Counted from the stretch's first letter, positions 1-7,172 are shown. The stretch: 8,183 bases of DNA from Comamonas sp. lk (GCA_945898105.1 CAMDHL010000086.1:1-8183), one strand, 5' to 3'. Notes: generated from the sequence alone by a model not told the origin. Translations and numbers: made by a program.

Positions 1-434
1 GCATTAGCCTCCAGGCCATAGCGTTCGGTGCCTTGGCGGAAATAGCGGTCCGAGCGACTTATGCCGCGCGCCAGGTCAATCGCCATACCCAAAGCCGCCT
101 CGGCCACTGGCTCGGCAAACACCGGGCTAATGCTCAGGATGCGTACGCCGCGCGCCATGGCAAAGCCATAGTCCACATTGGGGAAGTAGTTGCCCTCGAC
201 ATTGAAGATGGCGCGCAGACGCGGGCTTTGCGCAATACGCGCTTGTGGCATATCCAACTGTCCGATCAGGATTTCCAGCTGCGGCGCCAGTGCTTCAAAC
301 TGCGCTTGCGTTGGCGGCGCTTCGTCAAACACCTGCAAATCACCCAACTGCGCCAGGCGCTCTAGCTGGCCCGCCGAAAAAATATCGGCTACTTTGCGGG
401 GTGCCGGAACTAAAAGAATGACGGGTTTTTGCAT
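1..434 (-). CDS. D-2-hydroxyacid dehydrogenase family protein, N-terminal part (cut by window edge)
   Basis: This reading frame starts at the ATG whose complement is 432-434 and stays open to the left edge, giving 144 visible residues of a family usually about 310-330 residues long. It begins MQKPVILLVP. The visible part fits the N-terminal catalytic/substrate domain of the D-isomer-specific 2-hydroxyacid dehydrogenases (phosphoglycerate dehydrogenase-like). It has a segment FNVEGNYFPNVDYG (77-90) where the family has its conserved turn leading to the active site. A helix EPVAEAALGMAIDLARGI (108-125) precedes the NAD-binding Rossmann domain. The Rossmann GxGxxG motif and the catalytic Arg/Glu/His lie outside the window, so activity cannot be judged. 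It starts 17 bp after the iolB stop with no strong Shine-Dalgarno, in operon position. The substrate is unknown; a role linked to inositol or malonate-semialdehyde metabolism is only suggested by context. Family assignment is fairly sure, function is not. Confidence 0.8.
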   Translation of the reverse strand, partial: MQKPVILLVPAPRKVADIFSAGQLERLAQLGDLQVFDEAPPTQAQFEALAPQLEILIGQLDMPQARIAQSPRLRAIFNVEGNYFPNVDYGFAMARGVRILSISPVFAEPVAEAALGMAIDLARGISRSDRYFRQGTERYGLEAN

Positions 435-451
435 AGAAAAAAGGTGGGTAA

Positions 452-1273
452 CTATTTACTTGTTGCGGCAGGCGTGAGCATCCATTCATGGGCTGGATCA
501 TTCTTGAAAATCCACAAACGCTTGGGGCCAGCCATGACATTGAGGTAGTAGGAATCGTAACCGTGCGGCACTACCACCGGGTGGTAACCGCGCGGCACCA
601 TCACCACATCGTGGTCCTCTACCGCGCACGATTCGTCCAGGCTGCGGTCGTCGGTATAGACGCGCTGAAACGCGAAGCCTTGTGGCGGGTTCAGTCGGTG
701 GTAGTAAGTCTCCTCCAGCTGGGTTTGAATTTGCGGTTCTTCGCGGTCGTGCTTGTGCGGTGGATAGCTGGACGAATGGCCCGGCGGGGTGCGAACTTCC
801 ACCACCAGCAAATGCGCCGCGCCCGGATCGTCGTGTGGCAGGATGTCGCAGATGTAGCGCGTATTACTTCCCTGGCCGCGCACAGAACGGCGCATACTGG
901 CTGGATCTATCACGCGCACCGGCCTGCTTTGATCGTCGCCCGGCGCGCTGCACAGCGCCACTTCACAGGCCTCGCATGCGCGCAGTTGAACGCTTTGCCC
1001 TGGCGGTATGTAGATCGCCCCTGGTGCTTTGTCCTCAAACACCGAAGTACGATTGCCCAAGCGCGCATAGTGCGTTGAACCTACTTGCACATCGGCGTAG
1101 CCGCTGAGCAGCACCAGACACAACTCGCGATCGCCGGTTTCCAGGCGGTGTTCTTCTCCCGTCTGCAAGCGCAAAGCGTCAAAACCAACGTAAGTCCATT
1201 GGGCGCGCTGTGGTGTGACGCTGACGATATCCCGCCCTGTAGGGGCTGCTTTGACGAGCAAGTGGCTGGTCAT
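452..1273 (-). CDS. iolB: 5-deoxy-glucuronate isomerase IolB
   Basis: The 273-residue product is a full-length IolB. This cytosolic enzyme converts 5-deoxy-D-glucuronate to 2-deoxy-5-keto-D-gluconate (DKG), the fourth step of myo-inositol breakdown. It is a bicupin-fold protein of the KduI/IolB family. The metal-binding set expected for the family is visible as PPHKH (H173 and H175), E187 or E188 in QLEETYYH, and H231 in VPRGYHPV. The C-terminal block YYLNVMAGPKRLW (242-254) is also characteristic. The start is an ATG at 1271-1273 with a purine-rich AAAAGGG (complement of 1281-1287) seven bases upstream, lying in the last codons of iolE. Only 3 bp separate the two genes, which suggests translational coupling. 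The TAG stop is at 452-454. No missing residues or frame breaks were seen. Confidence 0.95.
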   Translation of the reverse strand: MTSHLLVKAAPTGRDIVSVTPQRAQWTYVGFDALRLQTGEEHRLETGDRELCLVLLSGYADVQVGSTHYARLGNRTSVFEDKAPGAIYIPPGQSVQLRACEACEVALCSAPGDDQSRPVRVIDPASMRRSVRGQGSNTRYICDILPHDDPGAAHLLVVEVRTPPGHSSSYPPHKHDREEPQIQTQLEETYYHRLNPPQGFAFQRVYTDDRSLDESCAVEDHDVVMVPRGYHPVVVPHGYDSYYLNVMAGPKRLWIFKNDPAHEWMLTPAATSK

Positions 1274-1276
1274 GGT

Positions 1277-2203
1277 TTAGCCCTTTTGGCGGACCAGAGA
1301 TTGCAGGGTTTCAAAGCCCTTTTTTGCATAGGCATAGCTGGGGGCTACTGCAGGGTCTTGCTCGGCCTCCACCACCAGCCATCCTTCGTAGCCTGCGCTG
1401 TACAAGGTGTCGAAAATTTCGCTGTAATTAATGCTGCCGTCGCCCGGCACGGTGAATACGCCATTGAGCACGCCGGTCAAAAAACTCCAGCGCTCGTTGC
1501 GCGCTTTGTCAATGACCGCGGTGCGCACGTCTTTGCAATGCACATGCACCACGCGCTTTACATGTTTTTTAAGTAAGTCGTTCGGGTTAGCGACACCACC
1601 GAAATACGCATGCCCGGTATCAAACAGCAAAAACACTTTGTCCGCATCGGTCAGGCGCATCAAGGTGTCCACATCCTCAGGCGACTCCACATAGGCACCC
1701 ATGTGGTGGTGGTAAGCGAGTTTGATTTGGTAGCGCTTGAGCAGTTGGGCGCCAAAGGCATTGAGCCGCTCGGCATAACCCAACCATTGCGCCTCGCTGC
1801 TAAAGCGCGGACGCCTAGCCACTGGTGTGTCGATTTGACCTTGCACCGTGCCCGCGCACTCGCCATAGACCACTACCTTGGCACCATTGGATTGCAACTT
1901 CGCCATATGCGCATGGCAACGCTCTAATTCAGCGTCCACTGCCTGCGCATTGCTTTGCCCATCGGCCACTTCGGCCAGAAAACCGGAATACCAGCCGGAC
2001 ACGCAAGCCAGCCCGAATTGCGCCAGCTTGGCCTGCAGTGCGGGCCCTTCTTTCGGAAATTTATTGCCCAACTCAAAGCCGGTGTAGCCGATTTCCTTAC
2101 CCTCAGCCAAAGCCGTTTCCAAAGGCGTATCGCCGCCGAGCTCCGGCAGATCGTCGTTCATCCATCCAATCGGGTTAATGCCGATATGTACATTCCAGGT
2201 CAT
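1277..2203 (-). CDS. iolE: Myo-inosose-2 dehydratase IolE
   Basis: The 308-residue product is a sugar-isomerase/AP-endonuclease-2 TIM-barrel protein. IolE removes water from 2-keto-myo-inositol (scyllo-inosose) to give 3D-(3,5/4)-trihydroxycyclohexane-1,2-dione in the cytosol. The N-terminal block GINPIGWMNDDLPELGGDTP (8-27) is close to an IolE signature. Candidate metal and catalytic positions typical of the barrel are YGECAGT (113-119), YHHHMGAYVES (164-174), LFDTGHAYFGG (193-203), VHVHCKD (219-225) and VVEAEQDP (277-284). Length is normal for the family. The ATG start at 2201-2203 has GAGGA (complement of 2210-2214) six bases upstream, the clearest ribosome binding site in the window. It lies 41 bp downstream of iolD and 3 bp upstream of iolB in the same orientation, matching the order of pathway steps. 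Confidence 0.95.
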   Translation of the reverse strand: MTWNVHIGINPIGWMNDDLPELGGDTPLETALAEGKEIGYTGFELGNKFPKEGPALQAKLAQFGLACVSGWYSGFLAEVADGQSNAQAVDAELERCHAHMAKLQSNGAKVVVYGECAGTVQGQIDTPVARRPRFSSEAQWLGYAERLNAFGAQLLKRYQIKLAYHHHMGAYVESPEDVDTLMRLTDADKVFLLFDTGHAYFGGVANPNDLLKKHVKRVVHVHCKDVRTAVIDKARNERWSFLTGVLNGVFTVPGDGSINYSEIFDTLYSAGYEGWLVVEAEQDPAVAPSYAYAKKGFETLQSLVRQKG

Positions 2204-2244
2204 GTGTGTTCCTCAGTTTCCTGTGTCGATTATCAAATAGGGTT

Positions 2245-4113
2245 TTAAGGCCTTTGCGCGCGCTTGCCTTGCAGGTAGTCCGCGTGTGCTGATTGCACGG
2301 CTGCCATGGGCGATACCTCAGGTACTGCAACCTCCCACCAAGTGCCGCCATCTTCGGTGGTACGAGTGTGGGTGGTGTCTATCACGATCACTTGGGTGGT
2401 GCTCGCGGCACGCGCCGCCTCCATCGCGCTGTGCAGTTCGCCCAGATTGGCCACATGCACTGCCTGCGCGCCCATGCTGCGCGCATGCATGGCAAAGTCA
2501 ATTGCCGGAGTCTGTCCGCCTTCGGGTACGCAATCGTCTAGCAAATTATTAAAGCGAGGAATGCCGCATGCCAGTTGCAATCGCTGTATGCAACCAAAGC
2601 CCCGGTTGTCCAGCACCACCACGATGAGTTTTTTACCCAGCATCACCGAGGTGGCAATTTCCGAGTTCATCATCATGTAGGAGCCATCGCCAATCATGAC
2701 GATGACTTCCTGTGCAGGACGCGCCATCTTCACGCCCAGGCCGCCGGCAATCTCATAGCCCATGCACGAATAGCCATATTCCATGTGGTAATTGCCCGGC
2801 AGGCTGGCCCGCCACAGCTTGTGCAATTCGCTGGGTAAGGTGCCGCCGGCGCAGACCACCACATCCTGTGTGTCGCTGTGCTGGCCCCGCGCCTTTGCTG
2901 ACTCGCGCACCACGCCAATCACCTCGGCGTCATAGGGCAAGACGCCTTGCGGAACATGGGCCGTTAGTTCGCTCACGCGGGTATTCCATTGCCTGCCTTG
3001 CGTGTGGGCACTAGCCGTCCATTCAGCGCTTGCGCGCCAGCCTGCCAATGCCTCTTGCAGCTGGCCCAGACCGGTCTGCGCATCGGCCACCAAGGGCAGG
3101 CTGTTCCATTTGGCTGCATCCATGGGATGGACGTTCAGGCTCAAGATTTGCGCCTTGGCAAACAAGGTGTGCGAGCCAGTGGTGAAGTCTTGCAAGCGGG
3201 TTCCCACGGCGATGACGCAATCAGCAGTCGCCGCCAAGGTATTGGCGGCCGTAGCACCAGTCACGCCGATGGCGCCGACGTTGAGTGGATGATCCCAGGG
3301 CAGGCTGCTCTTGCCGGCTTGCGTTTCGGCTACGGGTATGCCGTGTGTTTCGGCGAAAGCTCGCAAAGCTTTCCATGCCTGGCTGTACAAAACGCCGCCG
3401 CCTGCAATCAGCAGCGGGCGTTGCGCCTTGCGTAACGCAGCACAGGCTTCTTGCAATTGGCGCGCATCGGCAGGCGGCCTGCGAAAACGGATGGTGCCCG
3501 GATGCAAAAATTCCTCCGGGCAGTCAAAGGCCTGGGTTTGCACATCTTGCGGCAAGGCCAGGCAGACCGGGCCGCATTGGGCGGGGTCGGTCATGATGTG
3601 TATCGCATGCGGCAATGCGCTCAGAATTTGGCGGGGGTCGGTGATGCGATCAAAGTAGCGAGTGACAGGCCGGAAGGCATCGTTGGCGCTGAGGTCACCA
3701 TGGTGGAAGTCTTCTATCTGTTGCAAAACCGGGTCCGGCGCGCGGGACTGGAACACATCACCCGGCAGCAGCAAGAGCGGCAAGCGGTTTACATGCGCAA
3801 CCGCAGCGGCGGTGACCATATTGGTCGCGCCCGGGCCGATGGAACTGGTGACTGCCATGATGCGCTGACGGAACAAGGCTTTGCCATAGGCAATGGCACT
3901 GTGCGCCATGGCTTGTTCGTTATGGGCGCGGTAGGTAGGCAGCTGCGCGCGTTCGTTCCATAGTGCTTCGCCCAGGCCCGCGACATTACCGTGTCCAAAG
4001 ATCGCAAACACGCCCGCGCAATAGGGCTCTATGCTCCCATCGTGCATTTCTACCCGTAATGCAGCCAGGTGCTTCACCAGCGCTTGGCTCATAGTTAATC
4101 GTTGTGTTGTCAT
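2245..4113 (-). CDS. iolD: 3D-(3,5/4)-trihydroxycyclohexane-1,2-dione acylhydrolase IolD (ThDP-dependent)
   Basis: The 622-residue product is a full-length thiamine-diphosphate enzyme of the acetolactate-synthase superfamily. IolD hydrolytically opens the cyclic dione to 5-deoxy-D-glucuronate. Domains in order are the N-terminal pyrimidine-binding domain (about 1-200, with the ThDP-activating glutamate E66 in YRAHNEQAMAH), the central domain (about 215-370), and the C-terminal pyrophosphate-binding domain (about 415-590). The last contains GDGSYMMMNSEI from 475 and the Mg-ligand asparagine N503 in VVLDN, the canonical GDG-N motif. The sequence around RLTMSQALVKHLAA (5-18) matches how IolD proteins usually begin. 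This supports the ATG at 4111-4113 over the internal ATG at 4090-4092, although only a weak GAGA purine stretch precedes it. The gene starts 32 bp after the iolC stop with no intervening terminator, so it is probably the second gene of the operon. Confidence 0.95.
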   Translation of the reverse strand: MTTQRLTMSQALVKHLAALRVEMHDGSIEPYCAGVFAIFGHGNVAGLGEALWNERAQLPTYRAHNEQAMAHSAIAYGKALFRQRIMAVTSSIGPGATNMVTAAAVAHVNRLPLLLLPGDVFQSRAPDPVLQQIEDFHHGDLSANDAFRPVTRYFDRITDPRQILSALPHAIHIMTDPAQCGPVCLALPQDVQTQAFDCPEEFLHPGTIRFRRPPADARQLQEACAALRKAQRPLLIAGGGVLYSQAWKALRAFAETHGIPVAETQAGKSSLPWDHPLNVGAIGVTGATAANTLAATADCVIAVGTRLQDFTTGSHTLFAKAQILSLNVHPMDAAKWNSLPLVADAQTGLGQLQEALAGWRASAEWTASAHTQGRQWNTRVSELTAHVPQGVLPYDAEVIGVVRESAKARGQHSDTQDVVVCAGGTLPSELHKLWRASLPGNYHMEYGYSCMGYEIAGGLGVKMARPAQEVIVMIGDGSYMMMNSEIATSVMLGKKLIVVVLDNRGFGCIQRLQLACGIPRFNNLLDDCVPEGGQTPAIDFAMHARSMGAQAVHVANLGELHSAMEAARAASTTQVIVIDTTHTRTTEDGGTWWEVAVPEVSPMAAVQSAHADYLQGKRAQRP

Positions 4114-4145
4114 GGCGTGTTTCTCAATGAAAGTACGGCAGCCTT

Positions 4146-6071
4146 TTAGTGGCTTTGGTGGCGCTGCTGCCAGGCCGTCAGCAGTTTAGAAAAATTGTGC
4201 GTAATGTCCTGGATAAATCGGTCATCGCTCAATGTGCCTTGCAGCCATTGCGCCGAGGGCTGAGCCCAAATGCTGCGCCCGACCATAAAGCCTTTGACGA
4301 TGGGGTTGCGCGCCTGCGCAAAACTGTGCGCCAGCTGCGCCAAGGGCTGATTCAAACCCAGTATCACAGCGCCTCGGCAATAGCTATCGCGCGTTTGCAC
4401 CAGACGCGCTAAAGCATCCCATCCGTCTACCTGCATGGGCGCCAGCTTCCACCAGTGCGGCTTGACGCCCAAATTGTAAAAACGCGTGACGGCGCGCAAT
4501 ACCGCGCTGTCGTCACTGCTACCGGGGCAAATAATTTCGAGCAAGAACTCGTGGCCACTGGCACGGCAAGCTTCCCAAACTTCCAGCACTTTTTCTTCCT
4601 GTTCCAGGCGCAGCGCAACCGCATCGTCCGGGTGGTAATGCACCAAACATTTCACTACTTGTTCGGTCGGCCACTGAGTCAGCGCACTGCCTATGGAGCG
4701 CGTGCCGTCAAAGCGCAGCGGACGCGAGCCCGGCAGCTCTACCGGACGTCCCACCCACCACTGGCGGCCGGTGGCCCTGGCCAGGGCCTGTGCGCCCATG
4801 CTCCCGCCGTCGATCAATACGCCAAAACGCCCTTGCAATTGACAGCTTCTTTCGATGTGCTCGGCAGCATCGACCAGCACGCTTTTGAGCTGTGCAATGC
4901 GCTCTGGCGCAGCACCGGCTTGGCGCGCCAGTTCGACAAATTGTTCCCGGTGGTCAAAGGCCAGTACGCAGACCTCGGGCCAATGCGGCCGGGCGACGCT
5001 CACGCGGTGCAGGTGTTGTAGTTGGGGGTCGCGGTCTAGTTGCGCCAAACGTTTGCCACTAAACCAATGGTCCAGTTCGTCCTGGCTGGGCATGGCCGCG
5101 GAACAGGCGTGGCGCGAGACCACGATGGCACCGCAGGCATTGGCCATGCGCGCGGCATGTTCCCAACCCTGCCCACGCAACAAGCCGGTCATCAAGCCGG
5201 CCAGAAAGGCATCGCCCGCGCCCAACACATTAAGCACTTCCACTTGTTCACCACGATAGGTGGGTGCGTCGTCCAGACTGGCGGGTATTTCGCCTTCAAT
5301 CACGCTGCAACCTAAGGGGCCGCGTTTGACCACCAGACGCGCATCGCTGAGGCTGCGCACCGCGCGCAAGCTAGCCAGCAAGTCATTTGCCACGCCGCCC
5401 GCGATCAAGAATTCTTCTTCGGTGCCTACCAACAAGTCAAATTGGGGCAAGACCTCTTGCAGACTGCGCGTGACCTGCGCGTTGTCCACAAAACGGACTT
5501 CGCCAGCGCCGCGCCCGGTCAGGCCCCATAGCACCGGGCGGTAATCAATGTCCAGCACGCGCACCACCCCATGCGCTTTGGCATGTGCCAGCGCGGTCAG
5601 CGCGGCAGCGCGGGTAACCGGTGTGGATAAATGGGTGCCGGTAATCGCTAGGGCGCGGCAGCGCGCAATAAAGGCCGGGTCGATCTGCGCCGCATCAATA
5701 GCCATGTCAGCGCAGTTCTCGCGTACAAACAGCAGGGGGAAGGTATCTTGGTCTTTCAGGCCCAGCAAGACCATGCCGGTCGGGCGCGCCGGGTCCACCT
5801 GCACCTGAGAGGTGTCGCAGCCGTTGTCTCGCAGAGTTTTGAGCAGAAAGCGGCCCATTTGCTCGTCGCCCACGCGCGAGATCATGGCGCTATTGAGGCC
5901 TAGTCGCCCCACGCCGAAAGCCAGATTGGCCGAGCTGCCGCCTAAGTACATGGCCATGCTGCGCGCATCTTCCAGCGGACTGCCCCATTGCTGGGCATAC
6001 AAATCCACGGCCAGGCGCCCCAGGCAAACCAGGTCGATGTCGCGGGATTCAGGGAAATGGAGGAGATTCAT
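4146..6071 (-). CDS. iolC: Bifunctional 5-dehydro-2-deoxygluconokinase IolC fused to DUF2090 (putative DKGP aldolase)
   Basis: With the ATG at 6069-6071 the product has 641 residues, about twice the length of a single-domain IolC. Residues about 10-335 form a PfkB/ribokinase-type kinase. They include the glycine-rich LGGSSANLAFG (43-53) and the anion-hole motif NVLGAGDAFLAG (281-292) with catalytic base D287; this domain phosphorylates DKG using ATP. Residues about 365-635 form DUF2090, with blocks AFDHREQF (371-378), GVLIDGGSMGA (417-427), VHYHPDD (477-483), GVKPHWWKLAP (535-545) and VKGFMVGRSIWAQP (592-605). From family knowledge this domain is regarded as a class I-like aldolase that replaces IolJ, splitting DKG-6-phosphate into DHAP and malonate semialdehyde. 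K542 is a candidate Schiff-base lysine, which is my inference. The frame is open upstream to a GTG at 6288-6290, but that extension is low-complexity promoter sequence overlapping the regulator and is rejected. No clear Shine-Dalgarno precedes the ATG. It is the first gene of the minus-strand operon. Confidence 0.93.
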   Translation of the reverse strand: MNLLHFPESRDIDLVCLGRLAVDLYAQQWGSPLEDARSMAMYLGGSSANLAFGVGRLGLNSAMISRVGDEQMGRFLLKTLRDNGCDTSQVQVDPARPTGMVLLGLKDQDTFPLLFVRENCADMAIDAAQIDPAFIARCRALAITGTHLSTPVTRAAALTALAHAKAHGVVRVLDIDYRPVLWGLTGRGAGEVRFVDNAQVTRSLQEVLPQFDLLVGTEEEFLIAGGVANDLLASLRAVRSLSDARLVVKRGPLGCSVIEGEIPASLDDAPTYRGEQVEVLNVLGAGDAFLAGLMTGLLRGQGWEHAARMANACGAIVVSRHACSAAMPSQDELDHWFSGKRLAQLDRDPQLQHLHRVSVARPHWPEVCVLAFDHREQFVELARQAGAAPERIAQLKSVLVDAAEHIERSCQLQGRFGVLIDGGSMGAQALARATGRQWWVGRPVELPGSRPLRFDGTRSIGSALTQWPTEQVVKCLVHYHPDDAVALRLEQEEKVLEVWEACRASGHEFLLEIICPGSSDDSAVLRAVTRFYNLGVKPHWWKLAPMQVDGWDALARLVQTRDSYCRGAVILGLNQPLAQLAHSFAQARNPIVKGFMVGRSIWAQPSAQWLQGTLSDDRFIQDITHNFSKLLTAWQQRHQSH

Positions 6072-6152
6072 GGAAATATGTTCGGGTCGCGGCCTTGGCA
6101 CTCCAAAAGGGCAAGGCACTGGGCGTTGAGTGTATCGATTTTGCGTGTTTTT

Positions 6153-6200
6153 GGAAATATTTTTCTGATTAGTGTAAACCCTAGAACAAATATATTTTCC
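6153..6200. promoter_or_regulatory. Pair of putative IolR/RpiR-type operators
   Basis: Two mirrored elements are seen. The left one is GGAA-ATATTT-TTCT at 6153-6166. The right one, read on the minus strand, is GGAA-AATATA-TTTG over 6187-6200. Flanking bases extend the similarity to TTTGGAAA in each. As I recall, RpiR-type IolR of Sinorhizobium meliloti recognises GGAA-N6-TTCC; each site here matches one arm fully and the other partly. Their centres are 34 bp apart, about three helical turns. They cover the candidate promoter elements of both transcription units, which fits repression of the operon and autoregulation by the adjacent RpiR protein. Binding is inferred, not shown. Confidence 0.5.
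6189..6194 (-). promoter_or_regulatory. Candidate -10 box for the iolCDEB operon
   Basis: Read on the minus strand this is TATATT, five of six matches to the -10 consensus, lying inside the right operator-like site. No good -35 is found at 16-18 bp, which would suit an activated or weak promoter. An alternative is a TTTACA -35-like hexamer (complement of 6173-6178), which lacks a matching -10. The exact iolC start site is therefore uncertain. Confidence 0.25.
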
Positions 6201-6223
6201 AAACGAGTTAGTTGGTAGATAAT
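6195..6223 (+). promoter_or_regulatory. Candidate sigma-70 promoter for the rpiR-type regulator and iolG
   Basis: A GATAAT box at 6218-6223 matches the TATAAT consensus at five of six positions. It lies 17 bp after TTTTCC (6195-6200), a poor -35 match with three of six positions. The -35 overlaps the right operator-like site, so a bound repressor would block it. The transcript would start near 6230, about 40 bases before the regulator ATG. The call rests on consensus matching only. Confidence 0.3.
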
Positions 6224-6272
6224 TTGTTCTGTTTTGACCGCGTCCACTTTTTTCGGAGTAGAGCTTTTGACC

Positions 6273-7145
6273 ATGACGGAGACCCGCCACCCGCCCGACA
6301 GCGAAGAAGCGCTGATGGAGGCGATTGCGCGCGAGTACCCGGCCTTAAGCCGCCAGCTCAAGCAAATAGGGCATTACGTCGAGCAGCATCGGCGCCATAT
6401 CGGTATCCAGTCGGTGCAAGAGCTTGCCGACCTGTGCGAGGTTCAACCATCGGCAGTGATCCGTTTTGCCAAGCAATTCGGCTTTAGCGGTTTTTCCGAA
6501 ATGCAAAAGTTGTTTCGCGCCGGTCTGGCGCGCCAGATTTCGCCGGGCAGGGACTACCAGTCGCGTATCCGTACTGCGATCGAAGCGGGCGCGGGCAACT
6601 TGAGCAGCGCCGAGATTGCGCAAACTTTAATCGGGGGCAGCATTGCGGCCATGCAGGAAATGCGGGGCAATTTGCAAGAGCCGGCGTTTGAACAAGCGGT
6701 CGATCTATTGTTTGCTGCCGATAGCATCTGGATCATGGGTTCGCGCCGCTCTTTTGCGGTTAGTACCTATCTGGCCTATGCATTGCAACATACCGACAAA
6801 CGGGTGCACCACCTCACCGCCATGGGCAGCATGCAAGAGGGTCAATTGCGCGGCCTGCGGCACGGCGACGTGATGGTGGCCATCACCTTTTCCCCTTATG
6901 CGCCGCAGACGTTGGACATCGCCGCCCAAGCCCATGCGCGCGGAGCCAAGCTGATCTGCATCACCGACAGCAGCCTGAGCCCGCTGTGCAGCCTGGCCAG
7001 CGCGTCTATCTTTGTGCAGGAAACGAGTGTTTTTGGTTTTCGCGCTTTGACCAACACCATGACCATGGCGCAAAGCCTTTTTATGGCTCTGGCCTACCGG
7101 CTGGAGTTACGTTACACGCCTACCGTACTTTCAGAACTTCAGTAA
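6273..7145 (+). CDS. RpiR-family transcriptional regulator, probable IolR-type inositol regulator
   Basis: The 290-residue product has an N-terminal HTH_6/RpiR DNA-binding domain and a C-terminal SIS sugar-phosphate-binding domain. The HTH core is around SVQELADLCEVQPSAVIRFAKQFGFSGFSEMQ (47-78). The SIS domain spans about 138-275, with IMGSRRSFAVS (154-164), VMVAITFSPYAPQT (200-213) and GAKLICITDS (224-233). Such proteins usually repress sugar operons and respond to a phosphorylated intermediate; here DKG-6-phosphate made by IolC is a plausible inducer (inference). It diverges from iolC and precedes iolG by 27 bp, a typical place for an iol regulator. Start choice: the ATG at 6273 has a GGAG at 6255-6258, 14 bases upstream. 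The in-frame TTG at 6267 has better spacing (8 bases), and a TTG at 6234 has no ribosome site. The true start may therefore be two codons earlier. No frame damage was seen. Confidence 0.9.
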   Translation: MTETRHPPDSEEALMEAIAREYPALSRQLKQIGHYVEQHRRHIGIQSVQELADLCEVQPSAVIRFAKQFGFSGFSEMQKLFRAGLARQISPGRDYQSRIRTAIEAGAGNLSSAEIAQTLIGGSIAAMQEMRGNLQEPAFEQAVDLLFAADSIWIMGSRRSFAVSTYLAYALQHTDKRVHHLTAMGSMQEGQLRGLRHGDVMVAITFSPYAPQTLDIAAQAHARGAKLICITDSSLSPLCSLASASIFVQETSVFGFRALTNTMTMAQSLFMALAYRLELRYTPTVLSELQ

Positions 7146-7172
7146 TCTTTTCAACTTCTTGCTTATTCCCAC

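Larger units (their letters stand above)
6183..6230. repeat. Perfect 9-bp inverted repeat in the divergent promoter
   Basis: AGAACAAAT at 6183-6191 and ATTTGTTCT at 6222-6230 are exact reverse complements separated by 30 bp. The left arm overlaps the right operator-like site and the right arm sits just after the candidate -10 box of the regulator. The distance is long for a protein dimer site, but could suit two dimers of the same regulator. It is a weak hairpin, and no RNA role is implied. Confidence 0.45.
6072..6272. promoter_or_regulatory. Divergent iolC / rpiR-type regulator control region
   Basis: This 201-bp gap separates the divergent starts of iolC (minus) and the RpiR-family regulator (plus). 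The core at about 6135-6235 is strikingly AT-rich compared with the coding sequence on both sides, as expected for promoters. It contains oppositely oriented operator-like half sites, a perfect 9-bp inverted repeat and candidate -10 boxes, listed separately. The iolC side would have a leader of roughly 100 bases. A short hairpin (GCCTTG at 6092-6097 pairing with CAAGGC at 6112-6117) lies in that leader. It lacks a U-run, so it is not a convincing terminator. Confidence 0.75.

Noticed and set aside
488..1078. 196-residue open frame on the plus strand opposite iolB
   Set aside because: It is antisense to a well-supported enzyme, has a composition typical of a GC-rich shadow frame, and shows no recognisable domain.
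1085..1576. 163-residue plus-strand frame spanning the iolB/iolE junction
   Set aside because: It overlaps the ends of two convincing minus-strand genes and has no family features; it is a shadow frame.
2204..2244. Possible promoter or terminator between iolD and iolE
   Set aside because: The 41 bp contain the iolE ribosome binding site but no stem with a U-run and no convincing -35/-10 pair.
6234..6272. TTG start at 6234 for the RpiR-type regulator
   Set aside because: No ribosome binding site precedes it and it lies almost on the predicted transcription start; 6273 (or TTG 6267) is better.
6072..6290. Upstream extension of iolC to a GTG at 6288-6290 (73 extra residues)
   Set aside because: The extra residues are not kinase-like. 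The stretch is AT-rich promoter DNA and would overlap the start of the divergent regulator; the ATG at 6069-6071 fits the usual IolC N-terminus.
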